Part shown: in pieces, positions 56,912 through 64,000 of the stretch | How positions within the stretch are numbered: position 1 is the first letter of the stretch | Layout: every line of letters starts with the position of its first letter | Source: Armatimonadota bacterium | GTDB taxonomy: Bacteria; Armatimonadota; Fimbriimonadia; Fimbriimonadales; Fimbriimonadaceae | NCBI GenBank assembly: GCA_016125185.1 | Contig: WGMG01000006.1 | Span: forward strand, 1,550,001 to 1,614,000 | DNA: 64,000 nucleotides | Direction of reading: 5' to 3' | The notes under the pieces: model-generated | Databases searched by the model: none | What the model saw: only the letters and a program-made list of their open reading frames with translations | Told to the model about the DNA's origin: nothing | Program-made: the position numbers and the translations under genes

Positions 56912-56973
56912 CAAAGCCGGGTAGCCCCGACGTGGTCGAGGCTATCGAAGCTGCGCTGAAAGAGAAGGCTTAG
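56912..56973 (+). repeat. Direct repeat, right copy
   Basis: Copy of the gpx 3' end, still encoding SPDVVEAIEAALKEKA and a stop, but without the gpx body in front. It contains the stop codon of the convergent gene 56970. Confidence 0.9.
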
Positions 56974-57446
56974 ATTTTCCCTTCGCTAATCTCTCTCAGC
57001 ATCTTCTTACTCAGTTCTGGGATCGGAGTACTCTTTTCAATCTTGTATTGAATGAGCTTCCATCCCAGGAATCCACCGACCGCCAGAAGCAGTCCCCAAA
57101 TCCATAACGGCTTCGAGGGTTTCTCTTCCTGAGCCACTCGATTAGTGGCCGTCGTGATCGCCCCGACCTTGTCGGCTTTCTCGGAGCCCAGCACAAGCGA
57201 TTCCTCTCCATTCGAAGCGGCCGCCATGCCTGGCCTGGGCTTGTCGCCCTCTTGTCCAGCGTCGTTTGTATATCCCGGAACCTGACCCACGATCGGCGTT
57301 ACACCGTTGAAGGCTTGCTGCTTAGCCACCTGCTCCTGAGTTTGCTCAGGGTGGTGAGGCTGGGCAACGCGGGCGTCGTTGATGGGCGCCGGGCTCAATG
57401 CCGCAGCCCCAAGAGCCGCGGCGGCAATGATTAGTTTACGTACCAT
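56970..57446 (-). CDS. Exported or membrane-anchored protein, unknown function
   Basis: 158 residues. Signal-peptide-like N-terminus (MVRKLIIAAAALGAAALSPAP split), a polar Gln/Ala-rich middle, and a second hydrophobic helix (about 116-135) followed by a basic cytoplasmic-type tail. It overlaps the stop of the 57436 pilin-like gene by 11 bases, so it may be the last gene of the pilin operon. Confidence 0.72.
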   Translation of the reverse strand: MVRKLIIAAAALGAAALSPAPINDARVAQPHHPEQTQEQVAKQQAFNGVTPIVGQVPGYTNDAGQEGDKPRPGMAAASNGEESLVLGSEKADKVGAITTATNRVAQEEKPSKPLWIWGLLLAVGGFLGWKLIQYKIEKSTPIPELSKKMLREISEGKI

Positions 57447-59280
57447 ATGTCGTTCCCCTATCCTGCCAAGTGCTCTTCATCAGCACTGGGCTTCTTGGCA
57501 ATTTGATGTCGACCAGCGGCTTCTGCGAGAGCGTGCGCTCTTTGATCCGCGTATCGTAGTTCATCATCATCGGCAGACTGTAGATCACCATCGCCTCGTC
57601 GCGACTGATGATCGATCCATTGATCGTCACACCGCCACCGGACGTACCTAGGTTTCCACCACCGACAAAGTTCGTGTACATCACCGCGTCGATCTGATTG
57701 ATGCCTTCCGCGATGCTGTTCATCGTCGTATCCGAGATGACGCTCTGATATTTCTTTCGCCCTGTCGAGTCCGTGTCGTAGGCGTTGAACGCGGGAATGG
57801 TATTGCCATTCTCGTCCAGGCGCGACTTGGTAAACGGAGGGCTCATATATTGGAGCGTGGTCGATGTGAACGAGTTCGGATTGCCCATCATGACCGATGC
57901 GCGTGCCGCCAGACCCAACAGGTCGGCTTTCTCGTTCTTGTTGTCGATCGTGGTCGGATTGGTGCCTCGGAAGTCGGGCGCGTTCACATACTTGATCGAA
58001 CCGACGATGTGCACATTTCGCCCCGTATAGATCGTCCCTTGGCCTGTTACATAGCCTTTGATGACGGCATCTTGAGCGACCGTCACGGGACCATGGATTT
58101 TGATTGGGTGGCTGGAAGTGCCTACGATGACGGCCGATCCGTTCACGTAACCGCTGGTAGTCAGTCGCTGGTAGGCGTTCGTCGTCGAGTTCCAAACGTC
58201 GACGTAAGCGCCCTGCCCGTAGTACGGGTTTGCGGTGCCGTCGGCGTAAGTAGCCTTTGTATCCACATATGCGGCGCTGGCCGTTTGGTAGTCGGCAATG
58301 TCGCCGAGGTCCGGCATGATGACCTCCTCGGCCGGGGCCGGGTCGATTGTGGCGAAAGTCGGCGTCGAGGAAGAAGACGTCTTTACCCACGACCGTGATC
58401 CACTGGAATCCTGCAAGGTCGAGCCGATCAACTGGTTGTTCAGGACGCTGCCCGTGGTATCGAACAGGACATCCTTCCAAGTATCGTAGGTCGTCGATCC
58501 TTTGGTGCCATGGATCGTCGAGTCATACGCTTGACGCATGCGCGAAACATAGGTACCCGATCCACCCTGGTAGGTGGCGTAGGTTGAGTTCGTCCACTTC
58601 ACCGGCGTGCCGGAGATGTTTCCCGAGACACCGGTGCTAAGTTTTTCGTTCTGGGTGGCAATGACCGTCCCATTGATGGTCGGAGTGCCGTTCGTGAACG
58701 TGAAGTCACCGTTGGCCCGGATATCGCCGTTCATAGTCAGGTCGCTCGGCCCAAAGCCGTCCATCCAACCATAGTTGTTCACGAAGTAGACGTAGTCAAA
58801 GACTTGGCTACGGCTGAGCTGGAACGTCACTTTGACGTCGATAATCTTGGCTGGCTCATTGGAGTCCAAGACCCCGTTGCCATTGCTGTCGATATAGCCG
58901 ACCGCGCGCAACGTCACGCGCCGCGTGTAGTCATCGCCGTTAGGCTCGGAGTAGCTGATCACACCTACCGAGTAGTTGCCAACACCACTCATAGTCCCTG
59001 TCGTAACAGCTTTCGGGTGTTCGGTACTTGCGTTCTGGCAGGTCGATTCGAGATAGTCGAAACTCTGGGTCGATTTGAAGTCACGCCAGTAGGTTCGAAG
59101 GATGGTCTGGACGCCAGCATCGCAAAGCTGCGTCATTTGGACATCGAGCGCTCGGTGCTTGGCCGAACGCAAAGCGGTAGAAGCCGAACTCATATACGTC
59201 ATGCCGGCCACGCTCAAAAGGGCCATCAGCATTGTGGCGGCAAGGTAAGTAGAGCCTCTCTTTCTTCGGAATCGGTTCAT
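57436..59280 (-). CDS. PilX-like large minor pilin / pilus-assembly protein
   Basis: 614 residues. The N-terminus (RKRGSTYLAATMLMALLSVAGMTYMSS split) resembles PilX-type minor pilins, with a basic n-region and a long hydrophobic helix. The rest is beta-rich with repeated short turns (GPVTVAQDAVIKGYVTGQGT), like a right-handed beta-helix as in polymer-forming cytoskeletal proteins. It lies directly downstream of two further minor-pilin genes. The role is probably at the pilus or pseudopilus tip. Confidence 0.78.
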   Translation of the reverse strand: MNRFRRKRGSTYLAATMLMALLSVAGMTYMSSASTALRSAKHRALDVQMTQLCDAGVQTILRTYWRDFKSTQSFDYLESTCQNASTEHPKAVTTGTMSGVGNYSVGVISYSEPNGDDYTRRVTLRAVGYIDSNGNGVLDSNEPAKIIDVKVTFQLSRSQVFDYVYFVNNYGWMDGFGPSDLTMNGDIRANGDFTFTNGTPTINGTVIATQNEKLSTGVSGNISGTPVKWTNSTYATYQGGSGTYVSRMRQAYDSTIHGTKGSTTYDTWKDVLFDTTGSVLNNQLIGSTLQDSSGSRSWVKTSSSSTPTFATIDPAPAEEVIMPDLGDIADYQTASAAYVDTKATYADGTANPYYGQGAYVDVWNSTTNAYQRLTTSGYVNGSAVIVGTSSHPIKIHGPVTVAQDAVIKGYVTGQGTIYTGRNVHIVGSIKYVNAPDFRGTNPTTIDNKNEKADLLGLAARASVMMGNPNSFTSTTLQYMSPPFTKSRLDENGNTIPAFNAYDTDSTGRKKYQSVISDTTMNSIAEGINQIDAVMYTNFVGGGNLGTSGGGVTINGSIISRDEAMVIYSLPMMMNYDTRIKERTLSQKPLVDIKLPRSPVLMKSTWQDRGTTYGT

Positions 59281-59283
59281 GGT

Positions 59284-59850
59284 TTACCTCGACAGTTGCG
59301 GAATGTTTCGCAGATACACGCTCTCACGTGATCGCGAAGGAGTCCAGTTGTTTCGAAATCCTTGTTTGGATGTGACAAGTTGAACGATGACCTGGCGGGT
59401 GACCGTACCGGAGTTGGCGGTAAAGATCTTGTAGGACGCGTTCGTGGTTGGGTCGGTTGTAAGAACGTTTTTCGAAATCGTTCGAGTGCTAGTCCCGATC
59501 GTTTGCGATAATGTTCCGTTCGACAAAGTGAACTTTCGAACGGTGGTATCCGTGGTCAGAGGCAGTATGTAGCTGCCACTGCTATCCTTCAACGGAAGTT
59601 GGTAGGAAACGGTATTCCCATCGTTGCTGATCGTCACACTGACGGCTTCGCGCAGTTGCTGCGCCATCAGCTTAACGGCGTTTTGCGAACTCGAAATAGA
59701 GTCCATTGCGCCGACGCCTTTCAGCCAGCTCATCATGCCGGCCATGTAGCAGGCAACACCGCCTACAAGTGTGAATACCGAAATGGCGGAAGCCGTGATA
59801 ACTTCGAGGAGAGTTGCCGCGCGCTTGCGACGATTCGTATGTTTCCTCAT
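59284..59850 (-). CDS. Minor pilin, PilW-like
   Basis: 188 residues. Prepilin-like N-terminus (RKRAATLLEVITASAISVF), with Ala before the cleavage site and Glu at +5. A small globular C-terminal domain follows. Overlaps the 59847 gene by 4 bases and lies 3 bases from the next, forming a coupled minor-pilin operon. Confidence 0.82.
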   Translation of the reverse strand: MRKHTNRRKRAATLLEVITASAISVFTLVGGVACYMAGMMSWLKGVGAMDSISSSQNAVKLMAQQLREAVSVTISNDGNTVSYQLPLKDSSGSYILPLTTDTTVRKFTLSNGTLSQTIGTSTRTISKNVLTTDPTTNASYKIFTANSGTVTRQVIVQLVTSKQGFRNNWTPSRSRESVYLRNIPQLSR

Positions 59851-60302
59851 AAGTTGGCCACCAATGAAGAGACCACGTAAGAGCGGGCTCTTCCCCTTTC
59901 GGTCCAGGAAATGGAGAGTGTAATCTTCTTGAGTTCAATATCGACCTGTTCGATCTTCACGGTTCCTTTGCCGTTGGGAAGCAGGTCGGTAACTCGGTCG
60001 CCGACAGCGCTGTCGGTGTTATTGCAGGAAAAGGTATTGGAGCTCACCGGTGTGGTGCTATCGATGAGATCGGCAGCGTAGAGTTTGGTTTCGTTGAGAT
60101 TGGCGTAGGTTTGCGCCTTCATCAACTCGATTTCTTTTTGAGCAAAATTGGCTGCCTTGTTCGCGTAGTTCGCCTTGTTGCGGCTCAACGTCGAAATTGG
60201 CATCGCACTGGCCAAGATGGCTCCTGCACAAGCGACCATAAACACTGAAAGCATTGTTTCAACGAGAGTGAATCCTTTATGAACAGTTGCTTTCTGGTGC
60301 AT
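59847..60302 (-). CDS. Minor pilin, PilV/GspI-like
   Basis: 151 residues. Class III signal peptide KGFTLVETMLSVFMVACAG with the canonical Gly and Glu at +5. The C-terminal part ends with a beta strand (ITLSISWTERGRARSYVVSS). The first gene of the minor-pilin trio and probably the initiator of pilus assembly. Confidence 0.85.
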   Translation of the reverse strand: MHQKATVHKGFTLVETMLSVFMVACAGAILASAMPISTLSRNKANYANKAANFAQKEIELMKAQTYANLNETKLYAADLIDSTTPVSSNTFSCNNTDSAVGDRVTDLLPNGKGTVKIEQVDIELKKITLSISWTERGRARSYVVSSLVANL

Positions 60303-60381
60303 CTTAAGAAATTTCTTCCATTAAGTGCGATTACCGGGGCTGGTACTTATGCAGGAATTTGGGTTCCTTGGGCTCGTAATT

Positions 60382-60732
60382 TTAGGGCAAAACGTGGCCC
60401 GAAACGGTGCAGGTCGGAACCGTGCCGATCGGATTGAGCGAATAGGTACCGCCTTCGGCGCACGATGGGGTCGACTTCATGTAGAGAGTCATCCCCACGA
60501 GGTCCGTAAACGCTACGGTGTCACCGTTGCTCTTGCGGTTATCCATCGCCCACTGCTCTTTGGCAGACTCGATTTCTTTCATGTTGGCAAGACACGAAGA
60601 ACGTCGGCCGGATTGGCGAGCTTGGATAAAGCTCGGAACGGCGATAGACAAAAGAATGCCGATGATCAAGACCACAATCATGATCTCGACGAGAGTAAAG
60701 CCTCTCATTCGTTGGGATCCGCCGAATTTCAT
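60382..60732 (-). CDS. Pseudopilin, GspG / PilE-like
   Basis: 116 residues from ATG 60732. Class III signal RGFTLVEIMIVVLIIGILLS; short globular domain with the SAKEQWAMDNRKSNGD motif and a Cys pair near the C-terminus (PSCAEGGT...PTCTVSG). A paralogue of the next two genes with lower similarity. Likely a major or minor pseudopilin. Confidence 0.88.
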   Translation of the reverse strand: MKFGGSQRMRGFTLVEIMIVVLIIGILLSIAVPSFIQARQSGRRSSCLANMKEIESAKEQWAMDNRKSNGDTVAFTDLVGMTLYMKSTPSCAEGGTYSLNPIGTVPTCTVSGHVLP

Positions 60733-60885
60733 ATATTCTCCGCGATTTCTTTTCTTATTCCACCTCGGGTCCCAAAACCAACACATCAAATTCAGTAAAG
60801 TGGCAAGAAGACTGCCTTTGTGACCATCAAACTGCGGACAGGCCCGGACCATACGGCCCGGACCCTAGACTGGAAGGAGTTTTCC

Positions 60886-61233
60886 TTACGGCAGCGCGTG
60901 GCCAGAGATCGAACAACTCGGGTTGGTACCGATGTTGTCGACGGTGTACGTACCGCCGCTCGGGCAGCTCGGATTGGCCTTCAGGTAAAGCGTCGCACCG
61001 ACGAGGTCGGTCATTGCAACGGAGGCACCGGCATCCTTCTTGTTGTCCATTGCCCACTGCTCTTTAGCAGAGTCGATCTGCTTCAGGTTGGCAATGCAGG
61101 AATTCTTGCGGCTGCTCTCTCGAGCCTTCACAAAGTTCGGGACTGCGATCGCCATCAAGATACCAATGATCAGGACGACGATCATAATTTCGACGAGCGT
61201 GAACGCTCGATTTCGCATGTTGTTTCGCTTCAT
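60886..61233 (-). CDS. Pseudopilin, near-identical copy of the next
   Basis: 115 residues from ATG 61233. RNRAFTLVEIMIVVLIIGI with Ala at the cleavage site. The body (SAKEQWAMDNKKDAGASVAM, Cys pair) differs from the 61402 product by one residue only (Ile for Val near the end). Synonymous differences remain. Probably a recent tandem duplication or gene conversion. Confidence 0.9.
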   Translation of the reverse strand: MKRNNMRNRAFTLVEIMIVVLIIGILMAIAVPNFVKARESSRKNSCIANLKQIDSAKEQWAMDNKKDAGASVAMTDLVGATLYLKANPSCPSGGTYTVDNIGTNPSCSISGHALP

Positions 61234-61348
61234 TGTTTCAGATCTTCCGCCACGCGGAATTCTCCTCAATGGTTGCAACTTTCCCTGCCGCCACCAATTC
61301 CCACACAGTAAAAATGCCTTAATCGTGAATTGGCGACCGGTCTAAAGC

Positions 61349-61381
61349 AAAAAAAGCCCAGGTTTTGAACCTGGGCTTTTT
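61349..61381. terminator. Bidirectional terminator between the twin pseudopilins
   Basis: AAGCCCAGGTT (61354-61364) pairs with AACCTGGGCTT (61368-61378), with A-run left and T-run right. It ends the 61402 transcript, so the two copies can be expressed unequally. Confidence 0.93.
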
Positions 61382-61401
61382 GACTGAAAGGATCAGAATC
61401 C

Positions 61402-61749
61402 TTACGGCAGCGCGTGACCGGACACCGAACAGCTCGGGTTGGTGCCGATGTTGTCGACGGTGTACGTACCGCCGCTCGGGCAGCTCGGATTGGCCTTCAG
61501 GTAAAGCGTCGCACCGACGAGGTCGGTCATCGCGACGGAGGCGCCGGCATCCTTCTTGTTATCCATTGCCCACTGCTCTTTGGCAGAGTCGATCTGCTTA
61601 AGGTTGGCAATACAGGAATTCTTGCGGCTGCTCTCTCGAGCCTTGACAAAGTTCGGGACTGCGATCGCCATCAAGATACCGATGATCAGGACGACGATCA
61701 TGATTTCGACGAGCGTAAACGCTCGATTTCGCATGTTGTTTCGCTTCAT
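61402..61749 (-). CDS. Pseudopilin, twin of the 60886 gene
   Basis: 115 residues from ATG 61749 (ATG 61761 adds MSNH). Same class III signal and body as the 60886 product, with Val in place of Ile near the C-terminus. GGAGG lies 12 bases upstream of ATG 61749. It is the first gene of the pilin cluster and has its own terminator, as expected for a major, strongly expressed subunit. Confidence 0.92.
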   Translation of the reverse strand: MKRNNMRNRAFTLVEIMIVVLIIGILMAIAVPNFVKARESSRKNSCIANLKQIDSAKEQWAMDNKKDAGASVAMTDLVGATLYLKANPSCPSGGTYTVDNIGTNPSCSVSGHALP

Positions 61750-62005
61750 ATGGTTTGACATCCTCCCAGTCTTAATCCGGGATGCTCCCATTCAAAAGTT
61801 TCGGAGTTTCATTTTTGAATCCTCAGACATTTGTGGAAAATGCGGGACTCTGTTTGTCGCTTCTAAACCCACGGTTAGGAGATACAAATGGCTTATTCCA
61901 CGAATCGCGAAGATTCTGGTACTAAAGGTAACTTTTTTGACAGACGCCGATCCGTGACCGGATACGGGTCGTCCTAAATCCGTAGAATAGGAAAGGAGTT
62001 CAGCC

Positions 62006-62866
62006 ATGACCAAAAAGCTCTTAGGAACGATTTCGATAGCCTTGACGGTTGCATCCGCCAATGCCCAGCTATTCAAACCGTCTCCCGCTGACCAGGTAAA
62101 GGCAGGTAAAGAATACGCGGCTAAGATTCGCAAAGAAAACAAAGTCCTGCCCGATTCGGACCCGCGAGTCAAACTGCTTCGGGAGGTCGGCCAACGATTC
62201 CTCGATGCTCGAACCCCAGAAGAGAAGAAGAAAGAGATTTGGCAGTACTCGTTTGACGTTATCGACTCGAAAGAAGTCAATGCTTTCGCCATTCCCGGAG
62301 GCCCAGTCTTCTTCTTTACCGGTCTTCTCGACAAACTCACCAATGTCGATGAAATCGCGGGCATCATGGGGCACGAGCTCACCCACGTACGCCGCCAACA
62401 CTGGGCGAGCGCCGTCAACTCCCAACAGGAGAAACAGGCAGGTCTGATCCTGCTTGGAACGCTTTTTGGCGTTAAACGCCAACAGATGGACATTCTGCAG
62501 GTCGTCAACGAGTTTGGCTTTAACCTTGCCGCCAGCCGCGGCCAGGAACGCGAAGCCGACCAATTTGGCTTCGATTTCGACTTAAGAGCGGGCTATAACC
62601 CCGAAGGCATGATCCAAGTCTTCCAAATGTTCGAGCACTTGAAGGGCTCGGGCAGTACGCCGGAATTCCTGAGCACCCACCCGGACGACAAGAGCCGCAT
62701 TTCTTCGCTTCAGAAAAAGCTCGCCGACTACCAAAAGAGCGGCAAGATCAGGTCGCTTCCTGCCCTGACGCCGTTGCCTTTCGAGACCACCGCCATGAAG
62801 GAAGCCAAGAACCCCAAGACCAAAGATGGAGGCGGGGGCGGAAAGTCCTCCGGCGGAACGCGCTAG
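62006..62866 (+). CDS. Exported M48-family metalloprotease
   Basis: 286 residues. Signal peptide (MTKKLLGTISIALTVASANA). HELTH zinc motif (His123, Glu124, His127), with the third ligand Glu183 in EREADQFG. The NAFAIPGGPVFFFTGLL motif is typical of M48 (BepA/LoiP-like). It degrades or re-folds envelope proteins in the periplasm. TAGAAT and AAAGGAG precede the ATG. Ends with a Gly-rich tail. Confidence 0.93.
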   Translation: MTKKLLGTISIALTVASANAQLFKPSPADQVKAGKEYAAKIRKENKVLPDSDPRVKLLREVGQRFLDARTPEEKKKEIWQYSFDVIDSKEVNAFAIPGGPVFFFTGLLDKLTNVDEIAGIMGHELTHVRRQHWASAVNSQQEKQAGLILLGTLFGVKRQQMDILQVVNEFGFNLAASRGQEREADQFGFDFDLRAGYNPEGMIQVFQMFEHLKGSGSTPEFLSTHPDDKSRISSLQKKLADYQKSGKIRSLPALTPLPFETTAMKEAKNPKTKDGGGGGKSSGGTR

Positions 62867-62890
62867 TCCAGCAACCCGTCAAATTGTAAC

Positions 62891-63112
62891 GTGAACCAAA
62901 CGATTCGGTTTGCCAAGGCAGCCAAGAATGCCGACAATCCTTGGCCCGTGCGGATCGCCTGCGCTCTGGCGACGGCGTATCTACTGTTTCCATTTGATGT
63001 CTTGCCCGACTTCTTACCCGTTATTGGATGGCTAGACGATTTCCTCGTCGTCTTCGGTGTGGTCATGTGGGTTGTCAACCGTCGCCGGAACCGTCTGCCG
63101 GTCCAATCCTAA
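62891..63112 (+). CDS. DUF1232 (YkvA-like) membrane protein
   Basis: 73 residues, GTG start. The family motif (YLLFPFDVLPDFLPVIGWLD followed by DFLVV) and a hydrophobic C-terminal half are clear. These small membrane proteins occur widely; function not known. 24 bases after the protease gene, so possibly in the same unit. Confidence 0.85.
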   Translation: MNQTIRFAKAAKNADNPWPVRIACALATAYLLFPFDVLPDFLPVIGWLDDFLVVFGVVMWVVNRRRNRLPVQS

Positions 63113-63186
63113 AACCAGCAATTCAGCGAGTCGTTCAGCGTAAGGTTGGTGCCATCTAGAACCGACAATATCAGCAAACCGCCGAT

Positions 63187-64000
63187 ATGACTGAACGACA
63201 AGAGCAAGCCCTCAGCGATGCTAAATCCGCGCTCGAACTGAGCAATCGGATTCCGTATCAAGCCCTCGAACTCGCCAATAGTGCGCTGAATTTTGCGCAT
63301 GATGACGACACGGAGACTCAAGCATTCGCCTTCGCCGCGCTCGGTTCGAGCTATGCGAGCCTGGGCCGATTCGAAGAAGCCGCTCGTCATATCGGCGAAG
63401 CCCAGAAACTGGCTTTCGAGCTTCGGCTGACCTACGTCATCGCCCGCATTCACCAGGCCCGAGGCTGGATCGCTTACGCCCAAGGAAACTCGGTCCTCGC
63501 GTTCTCCGACTGGCAGATCGCTTTCGACTATTTCCAACAGATTCGCGACATGCGCGGCACCGCGTGGATCCTGATGCACTACGGGGCCAACTACTGCTCG
63601 CTCGGCCTGCTCGATCACTCAATCCGATGCCAAGTCAGCGCCCTCGAATTAGTGACTCTGCTCGACGACACGGCGACTCAAATCGACTTGAGAATCTCGC
63701 TCGCCCGAACCTACGTCGAAAAGGCGTGGCAGCGATCGTTTGTCGGCGACAAGGGCTTTTCCTACTACGATGCCCAGATCGCGACCGCCATTGTCCTGAA
63801 GGTCCTCGACCAGTACGCCAATGACCTGACGCCGCTCGCGATGGAGCAGGCTTACCATTCGCTCGGAGAGGCGTTCCTCATCCAGGATCGACCTGAAGAA
63901 GCCCTGCAGAATCTGCAGATTGCCCTAGAGGCCTCGACTCACGGTGGCCACTACAGTTCCGAAGCGCGCATCCAGGGCGCTATCGGCTACGCCCATTTTC
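63187..64000 (+). CDS. TPR-repeat protein (3' end outside window)
   Basis: The frame starts at ATG 63187 and is still open at the last base, so at least 271 residues are visible and the C-terminus is missing. Helical repeats are clear: AFAALGSSYASLGRFEEAARH, ARIHQARGWIAYAQGN and SLGEAFLIQDRPEEALQNLQ split. It may extend into a catalytic domain (for example a GGDEF or kinase part) beyond the window; this cannot be seen. Confidence 0.8.
   Translation, partial: MTERQEQALSDAKSALELSNRIPYQALELANSALNFAHDDDTETQAFAFAALGSSYASLGRFEEAARHIGEAQKLAFELRLTYVIARIHQARGWIAYAQGNSVLAFSDWQIAFDYFQQIRDMRGTAWILMHYGANYCSLGLLDHSIRCQVSALELVTLLDDTATQIDLRISLARTYVEKAWQRSFVGDKGFSYYDAQIATAIVLKVLDQYANDLTPLAMEQAYHSLGEAFLIQDRPEEALQNLQIALEASTHGGHYSSEARIQGAIGYAHF

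Larger units (their letters stand above)
56021..56973. mobile_element. Possible small integrated element carrying a toxin-antitoxin pair
   Basis: The VapBC-like genes lie between two 62-base direct repeats 891 bases apart. The right copy ends where the convergent gene 56970 ends, which suggests that this copy is the original junction and that the left copy came with the insert and restored gpx. No integrase is present, so it would be a remnant or a passive element. Confidence 0.55.

Noticed and set aside
56785-56973. A 62-residue frame ending in the gpx-like tail
   Set aside because: It overlaps the PIN toxin gene in another frame and has no ribosome site; the tail is better explained as the repeated end of gpx.

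Overview
The window is a moderately GC-rich, gene-dense bacterial chromosome segment with about 60 protein genes. It carries no rRNA, no recognisable tRNA and no CRISPR array. Its features suggest a diderm bacterium of the Armatimonadota, most likely near Fimbriimonadia: many type IV pseudopilins including DUF1559-like ones, a PEP-CTERM protein, a very large beta-strand-rich envelope protein, an ASPIC/UnbV protein and an OGG1-type glycosylase. The taxon is an inference from gene content, not from a marker-gene comparison. Many genes have a TANNNT -10 box only 5 to 9 bases before the start codon, so leaderless mRNAs appear to be common.

Layout. 1-2.5 kb: the 3' part of a methionine synthase that stops before its B12 module, then a double FKBP isomerase. 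2.5-8.1 kb: a carbohydrate-linked block with a LacI regulator and its operator, a pseudopilin, a GH144-like glucanase, a methyltransferase and a GH26-like hydrolase. 8.1-8.35 kb: a strong promoter followed by a folded, probably non-coding or leader RNA. 8.36-11.1 kb: a Clp-N protein, an oxidoreductase, and a REP-associated transposase bracketed by two inverted hairpin elements. 11.1-21.7 kb (minus strand): accA-accD, an OGG1-type glycosylase, ligA, a bifunctional-nuclease-domain protein, then an overlapping MoxR / DUF58 / transglutaminase / holA operon. 21.9-28.6 kb: ROK kinase, lone E2 acyltransferase, a SARP-like TPR protein, a DUF4380-like protein and a PEP-CTERM spondin protein. 28.7-32.2 kb: a 1185-residue repeat protein. 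32.3-36.5 kb: small genes, a TPR protein and an NtrB/NtrC-like two-component pair. 36.5-46.4 kb: membrane proteins, lipoproteins, NTF2-like paralogues, threonine aldolase and a macro-domain protein. 46.5-50.6 kb: nusA-ylxR-infB-trhO behind a possible attenuator. 50.6-55.5 kb: two serine beta-lactamase-fold hydrolases, an ECF sigma factor with a self-recognition-type promoter, and mpl. 55.5-57 kb: glutathione peroxidase followed by a VapBC-like cassette flanked by copies of the peroxidase 3' end. 57-61.8 kb: a minor-pilin/pseudopilin cluster with two nearly identical tandem pseudopilins. 61.8-64 kb: M48 protease, DUF1232 protein and a TPR protein cut by the window end.

The most unusual signals are the 62-bp duplication around the toxin-antitoxin cassette, the compensated hairpin pair around the transposase, the structured RNA near 8.2 kb, the hairpin terminator inside the nusA leader, and the general leaderless-promoter pattern.
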